From contig CAKRPI010000041.1 of the NCBI GenBank assembly GCA_934376945.1, forward strand, positions 1 through 17,829: 17,829 nt of DNA. The letters are read 5' to 3'. Of the stretch, positions 6,724 to 14,373 are shown in pieces. The stretch's first letter is position 1. The number at the start of each line of letters is the position of its first letter. The translations under genes and the position numbers were made by a program. Source of the stretch: an uncultured Lachnospiraceae bacterium (GTDB lineage: Bacteria; Bacillota; Clostridia; Lachnospirales; Lachnospiraceae). The notes under the pieces were generated by a model, which made no database searches, was not told the DNA's origin, and saw only the letters and a program-made list of their open reading frames with translations.

Positions 6724-7770
6724 TCAAACTTTAATGATCTGGTGTCCTGCTGCTTTGATCAGACGATTCATGATCGCCTGGCCGATCCTTGGTGTCTCAA
6801 AGGATTCCGAATAAATTACGGAAATGTCCGATTCATCAAAGTCGCGCAGAATGCTGTACAGATGCTGCGCAATTGTAATTTCATCTTTCCGGGAGCCGAT
6901 TGAACGTACATCTCCTTCTTTATAATAAAGAAGAGACTCATCCGTTCCGATTACGCCCACTTTTTTTCCGGCTGCAAGATTTTCTCTGACAAGCTCATTG
7001 ATCTTTTCGCGAACATGTGCCGCTTCACCTTCCACGATAATCAAATCCGCTTTCGGTGCATAGTGACGATATTTCATTCCCGGTGCTTTCGGATGTACAT
7101 TGGAATCCGGTGAGATCAGCCCACGGTCCATTTCCACATCATCCAGCACTGCCTCCAGCATCTCCTGATTAATATAACCCGGCCGCAAAATCGTCGGCTT
7201 TCCTTCCGTCAGATCAACGATCGTTGATTCCAGGCCGATGTTGGCGTTACCTCCGTCAATGATCATATCAATCTTTCCGCTCAGGTCCTGTACCACATGC
7301 GCCGCGCACGTCGGGCTGGGCCGCCCTGACGTATTTGCACTTGGCGCCGCCACATAACCTCCTCCTGCACGGATCAGTGCTCTTGCCACTTCATTGCTTG
7401 GCATCCGGATCGCCACAGTTTCCAGTCCTCCGGTCGTTGCCATCGGCACCGCATCTGATTTTTTCAGAATCATCGTCAGCGGTCCCGGCCAGAATGCATC
7501 CGCCAGCTTTTTTGCCTCCGGCGGAATCTCTGAAGCGATCTTATCGATTGCCTCCCAGTCCGCAATGTGTACAATCAGTGGATTGTCTGACGGTCTTCCT
7601 TTTGCTGCATAGATTTTGGCTGAGGCCTGTGCATTCAGCGCATTTCCGCCGAGTCCGTATACTGTCTCAGTCGGAAAGGCTACAAGCCCGCCTTCTTTCA
7701 ATATATCGCCTGCACGACGAATCTGTGCTTCATCAATTCCATCGTGCATGACTGCTATTATTGTCTGCAT
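6724..7770 (-). CDS. sua5: L-threonylcarbamoyladenylate synthase, Sua5 type
   Basis: Makes threonylcarbamoyl-AMP from threonine, bicarbonate and ATP, the first step of the t6A modification at position 37 of ANN-decoding tRNAs. Seen: an N-terminal YrdC/TsaC domain (about 1-205) with GGLVAFPTETVYGLGGNA, KGRPSDNPLIVHI, AFWPGPLTMIL, ETVAIRMP, YVAAPSANTSGRPSPT and STIVDLT; a linker with APGMKYRHYAPKADL; and a C-terminal Sua5 domain (about 250-348) ending in GQAIMNRLIKAAGHQIIKV. The 348-residue length fits the two-domain form and excludes the short TsaC form. Start chosen at the ATG 7770 because AGGAA lies 6 nt upstream; an in-frame TTG at 7791 has none. It is the first gene of the operon and also known as ywlC. 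Confidence 0.95.
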   Translation of the reverse strand: MQTIIAVMHDGIDEAQIRRAGDILKEGGLVAFPTETVYGLGGNALNAQASAKIYAAKGRPSDNPLIVHIADWEAIDKIASEIPPEAKKLADAFWPGPLTMILKKSDAVPMATTGGLETVAIRMPSNEVARALIRAGGGYVAAPSANTSGRPSPTCAAHVVQDLSGKIDMIIDGGNANIGLESTIVDLTEGKPTILRPGYINQEMLEAVLDDVEMDRGLISPDSNVHPKAPGMKYRHYAPKADLIIVEGEAAHVREKINELVRENLAAGKKVGVIGTDESLLYYKEGDVRSIGSRKDEITIAQHLYSILRDFDESDISVIYSESFETPRIGQAIMNRLIKAAGHQIIKV

Positions 7771-7799
7771 AATAAGTTCCTGCCTTTCCAATCGTACCT

Positions 7800-7828
7800 A
7801 GTATACCACCTCATCCGCTTTTTTGAAA
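7800..7828 (-). promoter_or_regulatory. Probable promoter of the sua5-rpiB-upp operon
   Basis: Minus strand: -10 TATACT (7800-7805), 17-nt spacer and a weak -35 TTTCAA (7823-7828), placed 30 nt upstream of the sua5 ATG. The -10 is good and the -35 matches only half of the consensus. Confidence 0.5.
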
Positions 7829-7856
7829 CTGTTTTCTGCATTTTTACCAAATAATG

Positions 7857-7886
7857 TTGGTTTCCGGACACTTCATGTGCTACAAT
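7857..7886 (+). promoter_or_regulatory. Probable extended -10 promoter of the S1-domain gene
   Basis: Plus strand: -10 TACAAT (7881-7886) preceded by TGC, which makes an extended -10, with a weak -35 TTGGTT (7857-7862) at 18 nt. It lies 33 nt upstream of the ATG at 7920 and is divergent from the sua5 promoter. Confidence 0.6.
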
Positions 7887-7919
7887 GTATAGAAATAATT
7901 CGAAAAGAGGTATCATTCC

Positions 7920-8846
7920 ATGAGCGAAGAAATCAAAAAAGAAGAATTAAAAGAAACCATGGCGGACTATGAAGCAGAAATTGCCGCTTCCATGAAGCCG
8001 ATTCATGACGGTGATATTATGACAGGAACCGTCATCGGTATCTCCGAAACTGAAATCACCCTGGATTTCGGCTCCTTCACAGATGGAATCATCCGTCTTG
8101 AGGATGCCAGCGATGATCCGAACTTTACCTTCCGTGATATTGAAATGGGACAGACCATATCCGCTACTGTGATCCGCAGAGATGACGGAAGAGGCCACAT
8201 CCTTCTCTCCATGAAGGAAGCTGCCGCAGTTCTTGGCTGGGAGCGCCTGGTACAGCTTCTGAAGGATCAGTCCAACATCAAGGTGAAAATCAGTGAGGCA
8301 GTAAAAAGCGGCGTTGTTGCCTACGTAGAAGGTATCCGCGGATTCATTCCGGCTTCCAAGCTTTCTCTTGGCTACGTTGAAAACCCGGAAGAATGGGTCG
8401 GAAAGGAAATTGAGGTCCGTGTCATTACCGCAGATCCGGAGGATCAGAAGCTGGTGCTCTCCGCCAAAGAAATCCTGCGCGAAAAAGAAGCGGAAGAACG
8501 CAAACAGCGGATTTCCAATGTCGAAGTCGGCCTCGTCACCGAAGGAACCGTAGAATCCCTGATGCCGTACGGCGCCTTTGTTGATCTTGGAGACGGTCTG
8601 ACCGGACTCGTTCACATTTCTCAGATCTGCGACAAACGCATCAAGCATCCCGGCGCTGTTCTCAAAGAAGGAGACAAGGTAAAGGTAAAAATTATTGCAG
8701 TCAAAGATGGAAAAATCAGCCTCAGCATGAAAGCGCTTGAGGATGTTGCCGCAGTCGAAATCGAAGAAGAGACTTATGAAATGCCGGAAACTGAGGAAGC
8801 TACTACTTCTCTTGGTTCACTGTTTAAAAACATTAAGCTTTCCTGA
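7920..8846 (+). CDS. S1-domain RNA-binding protein, short ribosomal protein S1-like
   Basis: A 308-residue protein with three S1 (OB-fold) RNA-binding domains: about 30-98 (GDIMTGTVIGISETEITLDFG ... HILLSMKEA), 118-184 (IKVKISEAVKSGVVAYVEG, GFIPASKLS, KLVLSAKE) and 204-272 (GLVTEGTVESLMPYGAFVDLG, GLTGLVHISQI, GKISLSMKAL). The third is the best match to the canonical S1 motif. An acidic tail (about 275-296) and a short hydrophobic/basic end LGSLFKNIKLS follow. Escherichia coli S1 has six domains; short three- to four-domain versions are common in Firmicutes, where they are annotated rpsA or ypfD-like. Inferred: binds mRNA on the ribosome or acts as a general RNA-binding factor. A ribosome-binding site AAAGAGG lies about 9 nt before the ATG. 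It stands alone, divergent from sua5 and convergent with the trp operon. Confidence 0.9.
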   Translation: MSEEIKKEELKETMADYEAEIAASMKPIHDGDIMTGTVIGISETEITLDFGSFTDGIIRLEDASDDPNFTFRDIEMGQTISATVIRRDDGRGHILLSMKEAAAVLGWERLVQLLKDQSNIKVKISEAVKSGVVAYVEGIRGFIPASKLSLGYVENPEEWVGKEIEVRVITADPEDQKLVLSAKEILREKEAEERKQRISNVEVGLVTEGTVESLMPYGAFVDLGDGLTGLVHISQICDKRIKHPGAVLKEGDKVKVKIIAVKDGKISLSMKALEDVAAVEIEEETYEMPETEEATTSLGSLFKNIKLS

Positions 8847-8888
8847 CCGCAGGGTTTTGATCCCACTGCTCCACTTACCACTTCAGTC

Positions 8889-8911
8889 AAGCGGATATTC
8901 TCAATCCGCTT
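8889..8911. repeat. Short palindromic repeat, copy downstream of S1 gene
   Basis: The arms AAGCGGAT and ATCCGCTT surround a 7-nt centre. On the minus strand it matches the copy at 13758-13782 at about 19 of 23 bases. The similarity continues into the flanks, with ACAAG-YAGY on one side and GACYG, then GGAGCAG, on the other. It lies 42 nt after the S1-gene stop, and the minus-strand orientation is the same as in the other copies. Confidence 0.6.
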
Positions 8912-8957
8912 CGCTACTTGTTCATAACCTTTATCATATGTGAGCTTAACTCGGTTA

Positions 8958-9008
8958 AAAAAAGAAGAGGAAGAAGTCCAAAAAACAGATTCCCTCCTCT
9001 TCTTTTTT
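8958..9008. terminator. Bidirectional intrinsic terminator between S1 gene and trp operon
   Basis: The arms AAAAAAGAAGAGGA (8958-8971) and TCCTCTTCTTTTTT (8995-9008) form a 14-bp stem with a 23-nt loop. The outer part is an A/T tract, so a run of U follows on either strand. Its location between two convergent operons fits shared termination. The loop is larger than usual, which lowers the certainty. Confidence 0.6.
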
Positions 9009-9171
9009 ATGTACTCTCGGAATCTTTTTGTGCTTGATTTTGTGAGAAGATTTTTTGTCAGGTGTGCACAAATTTCTGAGGCGTACACGGTGTGTACGTT
9101 GATGAAATTTGTGTGCGACTGGCAGAAAATCGGCCACAAAAGCAAGTGCAGGAAAGACTCCGAGAGTACAT
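9009..9171 (+). repeat. 163-bp imperfect palindrome, G-U-rich when read on the plus strand
   Basis: The two halves fold on each other around position 9090. Outer arms: 13 bp perfect (ATGTACTCTCGGA at 9009-9021 against 9159-9171). Inner perfect stretches: CACAAATTTC / GAAATTTGTG (9067-9076 / 9104-9113) and the terminal CGTACAC / GTGTACG (9082-9088 / 9092-9098) with a 3-nt loop. Between them the arms align throughout with one extra base on each side. By hand, about eight of the arm differences would be G-U pairs in plus-strand RNA against about two in minus-strand RNA. The right arm is followed by TTTTT (9171-9175) on the plus strand. There is no open coding frame of note. It may be a structured RNA, a compound terminator or a MITE-like element with 13-bp ends; no clear target-site duplication can be assigned. 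Confidence 0.75.
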
Positions 9172-9205
9172 TTTTCAGTCCTCACATACCAATCTATGCT
9201 TCCTG

Positions 9206-9979
9206 TTATCGCAATGCGTCTTTCATTTCCTTTACGTATGCAGCCACATACGGTACGCAGTCTTTTCCATACTGTCCGCACAGCTTTACGATCGCGGAAC
9301 CGACAATTGCTCCATCCGACTGGCCGGCCATTTTCTTTGCCTGCTCCGGCGTTGAAATACCAAAGCCAACCGCACACGGAATATCCTTTGCTGCCTTTAC
9401 CAGTCTTACCATTGATCCGATATCCGTTGTAATGCTTGAACGCATTCCGGTCACACCAAGTGACGACACACAGTAAACAAATCCCTGTGCCTCTTTTGCG
9501 ATCTTTGTGATCCGCTCATGCGAGGTCGGCGCAATAAGCGAAATCAAATCCAGCCCATACGCACGGCATACGGAATCAAATTCTTCTTTCTCTTCAAACG
9601 GCACATCCGGCAGAATCAGTCCGTCCATGCCAAGTTCTGCCGCTTTTTTTACGAACCGTTCTGTTCCATAGGAAAATACCACGTTGGCATACGTCATAAA
9701 AACCATTGGAATCGATGTCTTTTTACGGATTTTTTCTACCATCGAAAAAATTCTGTCGGTTGTCACACCGCCTGAAAGCGCACGCACATTTGCTGCCTGA
9801 ATCACCGGTCCTTCTGCTGTAGGATCTGAAAACGGGATTCCAAGCTCAATCAGGTCAGCACCGGCTTCCTCCAGTGCATAGACGAGCCGCTCTGTTACCT
9901 CAAGTGACGGATCACCGCAGGTGATAAACGGAATGAAGGCTTTTCCGTGCGCAAACGCTTCTGTAATTCTCTTATTCAT
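9206..9979 (-). CDS. trpA: Tryptophan synthase alpha chain
   Basis: Cleaves indole-3-glycerol phosphate to indole and glyceraldehyde 3-phosphate; indole is channelled to TrpB in the α2β2 complex. Seen in 257 residues of TIM-barrel: [35 protein letters not shown] with catalytic Glu45, [52 protein letters not shown] and [10 protein letters not shown]. At the place of the second catalytic acid (Asp60 in E. coli, ADGP) this protein has Glu56 (AEGP). The ATG at 9979 has GGGGAGGA 5-7 nt upstream and overlaps the end of trpB by 8 nt (ATGAATAA), so the two subunits are translationally coupled. An in-frame upstream extension to 10027 would run through trpB and has no ribosome-binding site. Last gene of the operon. 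Confidence 0.97.
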   Translation of the reverse strand: MNKRITEAFAHGKAFIPFITCGDPSLEVTERLVYALEEAGADLIELGIPFSDPTAEGPVIQAANVRALSGGVTTDRIFSMVEKIRKKTSIPMVFMTYANVVFSYGTERFVKKAAELGMDGLILPDVPFEEKEEFDSVCRAYGLDLISLIAPTSHERITKIAKEAQGFVYCVSSLGVTGMRSSITTDIGSMVRLVKAAKDIPCAVGFGISTPEQAKKMAGQSDGAIVGSAIVKLCGQYGKDCVPYVAAYVKEMKDALR

Positions 9980-11156
9980 GAAGATCCTCCCCTCTGTACC
10001 GTGCGATCGCCGCACAGTCCTTGTCACCGCGTCCGGAAATTGTAATCACCACGCACTGATCCTTTCTCATCTGCGGAACTATTTTTCTTGCGTATGCCAC
10101 AGCATGTGCACTCTCGATTGCCGGGATGATTCCTTCGGTTCGAGACAGATATTCAAATGCTTCCACTGCTTCCTCATCCGTTACCGGCACATACTCTGCA
10201 CGTCCGATGTCATACAAATACGCATGCTCCGGTCCGATTCCCGGATAATCCAGTCCCGCTGAAATCGAATAGACCGGTGCGATCTGACCGTACTCATCCT
10301 GACAGAAGTAGGATTTCATACCATGGAAAATTCCAAGTCTTCCGGTTGCTATCGTTGCGGCTGTTTCCGCTGTATTGACTCCGCGTCCCGCAGCCTCACA
10401 GCCGATCAGACGCACCTCCTTATCCCCGATAAAATTATAAAAAGTGCCGATTGCATTCGAGCCGCCGCCGACGCAGGCAAGCACTGCATCCGGAAGCTTT
10501 CCTTCCTTTTCCAGCATCTGCTCCTTAATCTCCTTTGAAATCACCGCCTGAAAATCACGGACGATGGTAGGAAACGGATGCGGTCCCATAACCGAACCAA
10601 GCACGTAGTGTGTATCCGCAATCCGGTTTGTCCACTCACGCATGGTTTCAGAAACAGCATCCTTCAGTGTCGCAGTACCCGATGTAACTGCATGTACCTT
10701 TGCCCCAAGAAGACGCATCCGGTAAACGTTAAGCGCCTGACGTTTCGTATCCTCCTCTCCCATGAATACTTCGCACTCCATTCCCATCAGCGCCGCCGCT
10801 GTCGCAGTCGCCACACCGTGCTGGCCAGCTCCGGTCTCCGCGATGACACGCGTCTTTCCCATTTTTTTTGCCAGAAGCACCTGACCAAGCACGTTGTTGA
10901 TCTTATGAGCACCGGTATGATTTAAATCTTCTCTCTTCAGGTACACCTTCGCACCGCCAAGATCCTCTGTCATATGTGATGCATAATACAGCCTTGACGG
11001 CCGGCCGGCATACTCGTTCAGAAGCTCTGTCAGCTCCCGGTTGAATTCCGGATCATCCTTATAATGATTATAGGCCTCTTCCAGCTCAATTACCGCATTC
11101 ATCAGTGTTTCCGGAATGTACTGGCCTCCATGAATACCAAATCTTCCCTTTGACAT
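9972..11156 (-). CDS. trpB: Tryptophan synthase beta chain
   Basis: Condenses indole with serine to tryptophan, using PLP. The 394-residue length is standard for TrpB1. Seen: [16 protein letters not shown] at the start, [28 protein letters not shown] with the PLP lysine at residue 85, [17 protein letters not shown] with catalytic Glu109, the phosphate loop [15 protein letters not shown], and the C-terminal ISGRGDKD. The start at 11156 has GAGGAG upstream. It lies 54 nt after trpF and overlaps trpA at its end. There is no sign of the long TrpB2 type. Confidence 0.98.
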   Translation of the reverse strand: MSKGRFGIHGGQYIPETLMNAVIELEEAYNHYKDDPEFNRELTELLNEYAGRPSRLYYASHMTEDLGGAKVYLKREDLNHTGAHKINNVLGQVLLAKKMGKTRVIAETGAGQHGVATATAAALMGMECEVFMGEEDTKRQALNVYRMRLLGAKVHAVTSGTATLKDAVSETMREWTNRIADTHYVLGSVMGPHPFPTIVRDFQAVISKEIKEQMLEKEGKLPDAVLACVGGGSNAIGTFYNFIGDKEVRLIGCEAAGRGVNTAETAATIATGRLGIFHGMKSYFCQDEYGQIAPVYSISAGLDYPGIGPEHAYLYDIGRAEYVPVTDEEAVEAFEYLSRTEGIIPAIESAHAVAYARKIVPQMRKDQCVVITISGRGDKDCAAIARYRGEDLHE

Positions 11157-11210
11157 GTTGTAACTCCTCTCTTTGCTCCGAAAAATTATTCCCGGATTCT
11201 CTTTTCTGAA

Positions 11211-11831
11211 TTACCGTGCATCCTCACAGAGCACGATTTGCACCGCTTCCCGCATTTTCTCCGGGTCTTTGTATCCGTCCGTTTCCAGTGCACTGCTTAA
11301 ATCCACTGCCCACGGCTTTATCTCCCGGATCGCCCGCGCGAGGTTCTTGCTTCCAAGCCCGCCCGCCAGAAAAAACGGCCGGTCCACAGTGTCTGTCAGT
11401 GACCAGTCAAACGCCTGTCCGCTTCCACCGCTTCCCTGATCCAGCAAGATCAGATCTGCACTGCTTTTGTTCGCCCGGAGCACATCTTCCTGTGTCCGTA
11501 TGGAAAACGCCTGGATCAAAAGCATCTCCACCTTCGTTTTTTCCCGCAGTCTGCTGATATACGCTTCGTCCTCCTGCCCGTGCAGCTGTGCGGCTCCGAT
11601 TACTCCCCGGTTCAGCAGATCCGCCACCAGGTCAACCGGTGCGTTTACAAACACACCAACCGGAACAATTCCGGAAACAAGCGCTGCACTCAAAGCTTCT
11701 GCCTGTACTGCGCTTACATTTCTGCGGCTTTTCGGTACTTCAATCACAAATCCGCAAAAATCCGGCCGTATCTCATTGACTGCTGCGATATCTTCCATGC
11801 GCGACATCCCGCACAGCTTTATTTTTGTCAT
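11211..11831 (-). CDS. trpF: Phosphoribosylanthranilate isomerase
   Basis: Amadori isomerisation of phosphoribosylanthranilate to CdRP. Seen in 206 residues of (βα)8 barrel: TKIKLCGMSRMEDI with the catalytic base Cys7; PDFCGFVIEVPKSRRNVS, a diverged form of the usual GFIFYPKSPRYV; VGVFVNAP; GAAQLHGQED; LILLDQGSGGSGQAFDW with the general acid Asp131; FFLAGGLGSKNLARAI; and AVDLSSALETDGYKDPEKM. The ATG overlaps the trpC stop by 4 nt (ATGA). It is a stand-alone gene here, not the TrpC-TrpF fusion of enteric bacteria. Confidence 0.96.
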   Translation of the reverse strand: MTKIKLCGMSRMEDIAAVNEIRPDFCGFVIEVPKSRRNVSAVQAEALSAALVSGIVPVGVFVNAPVDLVADLLNRGVIGAAQLHGQEDEAYISRLREKTKVEMLLIQAFSIRTQEDVLRANKSSADLILLDQGSGGSGQAFDWSLTDTVDRPFFLAGGLGSKNLARAIREIKPWAVDLSSALETDGYKDPEKMREAVQIVLCEDAR

Positions 11832-12643
11832 GAAAGTGCGCCCCCGTTCAGCTCTTCCAGCATTTCCTTTTTGTTGCCACTGCGCATCAGCGTCTCTCCG
11901 ATCAATACCGCATCAACATGATTGTCATATAATTGTTCGATATCCTTCGATGTTTTAATCCCGCTCTCCGAAACGAAAACGACATCTGAAGGAGCAAGCC
12001 TGCGCAGCCGGATGCTGTTTTTCACATCCACCTCAAAGGTGCGCAGATCACGGTTATTGACACCGATTATTTTCGCTCCGCAATCCAGCGCCCGCTGCAC
12101 CTCCGTCTCATCATGTGCCTCCACCAGTGCATCCATTCCAAGCTGCTCTGCATACTGCCTATAATCCTTCAGCTGCGCATCATCCAGAATTGCACAGATC
12201 AGAAGCACCGCTGAAGCACCGAGCGCACGCGCCTGCGCGATCATATACGGATCTACAGTAAAATCCTTTCGCAGCACCGGGATTGAAAGCTCCTTCGTAA
12301 TTTCTTCCAGATAATGGTCTGATCCGAGAAACCAGTACGGCTCAGTCAGACAGGAAACGGCACTGGCACCTGCACTTTCATACTCCTTCGCGATCGAAAC
12401 GTATGGAAAGTCCGGTGCGATCAGCCCCTTTGACGGTGATGCCTTTTTTACTTCACAGATGTAAGACATTCCCGGCTTTTGCAGCGCCTCCAGAAATGTG
12501 CGTGCCGGGCGCTTCTTTTCTTTGCTTTGTTCCAGTGCTTCCCGCATTTTTATGGCTTCCAGCAGCACTTCCATAGAGACCTTCCGCTTTTCTTCTGCAA
12601 TCCGCTCTCTTGTTTTTGCTGCAATTTCTTCCAGAATATTCAT
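11828..12643 (-). CDS. trpC: Indole-3-glycerol phosphate synthase
   Basis: Closes the indole ring: CdRP to indole-3-glycerol phosphate, CO2 and water. Seen in 271 residues: N-terminal helical extension MNILEEIAAKTRERI; YICEVKKASPSKGLIAPDF with catalytic Glu64 and Lys66; AVSCLTEPYWFLGS; PVLRKDFTVDPYMI with Lys126; MDALVEAHDETEVQRA with Glu175; GVNNRDLRTFEVD; FVSESGIKT; and AVLIGETLMRSG. The start at 12643 has GGAGGAG 6-7 nt upstream. It is 33 nt after trpD and overlaps trpF by 4 nt. Length and active-site residues are those of the monofunctional enzyme. Confidence 0.97.
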   Translation of the reverse strand: MNILEEIAAKTRERIAEEKRKVSMEVLLEAIKMREALEQSKEKKRPARTFLEALQKPGMSYICEVKKASPSKGLIAPDFPYVSIAKEYESAGASAVSCLTEPYWFLGSDHYLEEITKELSIPVLRKDFTVDPYMIAQARALGASAVLLICAILDDAQLKDYRQYAEQLGMDALVEAHDETEVQRALDCGAKIIGVNNRDLRTFEVDVKNSIRLRRLAPSDVVFVSESGIKTSKDIEQLYDNHVDAVLIGETLMRSGNKKEMLEELNGGALS

Positions 12644-12676
12644 GCTCTGCTCCTCCAGGCTCTGTCAGGCCCTTGT

Positions 12677-13693
12677 TTACTCCTCCGAATTCGATTCGCG
12701 GATAAATTCCTCCAGCTTTTGCTTCGCCGCGCCTTCATCGATCAGCCGCTCTGCCATGCGCACACCTGCCTCAATTGTCCCTGCTTTTCCGGCAATGTAC
12801 AAGGCTGCGCCTGCATTCAGACAAACTGCCTGCCGCTTTGCCCCTCGCTCTTTTCCATTTAAAATGTCGAGCGTGATCTGTGCATTCTCCTCCGGAAGTC
12901 CGCCCTGCAGCTCATCTTTCCCGCATCTTGTATAGCCAAACTGCTCCGGCGTCAGCTCATACGTTGTAAAGCTTCCGTCCCGGATCACGCATACCGTTGT
13001 AGGAGCACTCATAGAAATTTCATCAAGACTGTCCTGTCCGTAAACGACCATTCCGCGCACCACTCCAAGGTTCGCCATAACCTGCGCCAGCGGTTCTACC
13101 AGTGAAGCATCGTACACACCCATCAGCTCCATATTGGCACCGGCCGGATTACTGAGCGGTCCTAAAATATTGAATACGGTACGAATGCCAAGCTCCTTGC
13201 GCACCGGCCCCACAAAACGCATTGCTGCATGATACTTCTGTGCAAACAGAAAACAAATGCCGATTTTTTCCAGAAGCTCTTTGCTTTTTTCCGGAGAAAT
13301 TGTAATCTTTACACCGAGTGTTTCAAGGACATCTGCTGCTCCGCACTTTGACGAGGCTGCCCGGTTTCCATGCTTGGCCACCGGCACACCGCCTGCGGAA
13401 ATCACAAGAGACGAGGTGGTCGATATATTGAAGGAATTCGATCCATCACCGCCTGTTCCGACAATTTCCAGTACATCCATCTCATGCAGCAGACGCACGC
13501 CATGTGCACGCATACCGGCCGCCGATGCGGTAATCTCATCAATGGTTTCCCCTTTCATGGACAGTGCCGTCAGATACGCTGCCATCTGTACCGGCGTCGC
13601 CTCTCCACTCATAATCTCATTCATTACGCCTTCTGCTTCTGTATAAGTAAGATTCTGTTTTTTTGAAAGTTTGATAATTGCTTCTCTGATCAT
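12677..13693 (-). CDS. trpD: Anthranilate phosphoribosyltransferase
   Basis: Transfers phosphoribose from PRPP to anthranilate. Seen in 338 residues: the N-terminal helical domain [26 protein letters not shown]; the PRPP loop [17 protein letters not shown] (GTGGDG at 79-84); [25 protein letters not shown]; and [12 protein letters not shown]. The ATG at 13693 is chosen because AGGAGGA lies about 7 nt upstream and the family begins here. A longer frame to 13774 would begin inside the trpG 3' end and the palindromic repeat. It follows trpG with a 62-nt gap, the largest in trpE-G-D, which holds an inverted repeat (GACAC/GTGTC near 13718-13733). It is separate from trpG, unlike the fused enteric gene. 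Confidence 0.97.
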   Translation of the reverse strand: MIREAIIKLSKKQNLTYTEAEGVMNEIMSGEATPVQMAAYLTALSMKGETIDEITASAAGMRAHGVRLLHEMDVLEIVGTGGDGSNSFNISTTSSLVISAGGVPVAKHGNRAASSKCGAADVLETLGVKITISPEKSKELLEKIGICFLFAQKYHAAMRFVGPVRKELGIRTVFNILGPLSNPAGANMELMGVYDASLVEPLAQVMANLGVVRGMVVYGQDSLDEISMSAPTTVCVIRDGSFTTYELTPEQFGYTRCGKDELQGGLPEENAQITLDILNGKERGAKRQAVCLNAGAALYIAGKAGTIEAGVRMAERLIDEGAAKQKLEEFIRESNSEE

Positions 13694-13755
13694 GTCTGTT
13701 TCCTCCTTCTGTTTTTTGACACTTGAGCGTGTCCGGGAAATCATTTCTGCTCCGG

Positions 13756-14373
13756 TCAAAACGGACATTCGCAATCCGTTTTACTGCTTGTACACGTCAC
13801 ACCGTCTACGACCTTCATAAAATTCTCAATCATTTTTCGTCCGTCCGGTGTCATAACTGATTCCGGATGAAACTGAACACCAAATACCGGAAATTTCTGA
13901 TGCTCCACAGCCATCACCTCACCGTCCTCTGACTTTGCGGTAACCTTCAGTTCTTCCGGAAGTGTATCCCCAACTGCTGCCAGTGAATGGTATCTTGCTG
14001 CAGGAAATGTTTCCGGCAATCCCTGAAACAGCCGGTTTTCTGTGCACTGGTGAATTTCCTTCTGTTTTCCATGCATCAGATTTTTTGCATAAGAAACCGT
14101 ACCGCCAAATGCTCTGCAGATTGCCTGATGCCCGAGACACACACCAAGAATCGGAATTCTTCCGGCGAAATACCGGATCGCCGGAATACAGATTCCAGCA
14201 TCCTCCGGCCGCCCCGGTCCCGGTGAGAGAATCAGTGCATCCGGCTTCATTGCCTCGATCTCTTCCAGGGTACAGTCATCGTTTCGGATCACTTTGATCC
14301 TGGGATCCACAGAACCGATCAGCTGATACAAATTGTAAGAAAAGCTGTCATAGTTATCGATCAGTAAAATCAT
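13756..14373 (-). CDS. trpG: Anthranilate synthase component II (glutamine amidotransferase)
   Basis: Supplies ammonia from glutamine to TrpE for anthranilate formation. Seen in 205 residues of class-I amidotransferase: [33 protein letters not shown]; the nucleophile elbow [12 protein letters not shown] with Cys79; ARYHSL; and [13 protein letters not shown] with His169 and Glu171. The start overlaps the trpE stop by 4 nt (ATGA). The normal fold ends near MKVVDG; the extra tail of about 15 residues is unusual, and its last eight codons (KTDCECPF and stop) are encoded by a palindromic repeat present elsewhere in the window. It may equally serve aminodeoxychorismate synthase (PabA role), as in many Firmicutes; no pabB is here. 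Confidence 0.96.
   Translation of the reverse strand: MILLIDNYDSFSYNLYQLIGSVDPRIKVIRNDDCTLEEIEAMKPDALILSPGPGRPEDAGICIPAIRYFAGRIPILGVCLGHQAICRAFGGTVSYAKNLMHGKQKEIHQCTENRLFQGLPETFPAARYHSLAAVGDTLPEELKVTAKSEDGEVMAVEHQKFPVFGVQFHPESVMTPDGRKMIENFMKVVDGVTCTSSKTDCECPF
13758..13782. repeat. Short palindromic repeat forming the trpG 3' end
   Basis: The arms AAAACGGA and TCCGTTTT form a perfect 8-bp inverted repeat around a 9-nt centre. It matches the copies at 8889-8911 and 5746-5770. On the minus strand it is read as the last trpG codons, and the TGA stop begins at its final T. It would form a hairpin in the mRNA between trpG and trpD. Confidence 0.65.

Noticed and set aside
7947..8648. 233-codon open frame antisense to the S1-domain gene
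   Set aside because: The opposite strand encodes a clear three-S1-domain protein; this frame has no recognisable motif.
8940..9476. Open frame crossing the terminator, the long palindrome and the end of trpA
   Set aside because: Most of it is palindrome and antisense to trpA; no ribosome-binding site and no family resemblance.
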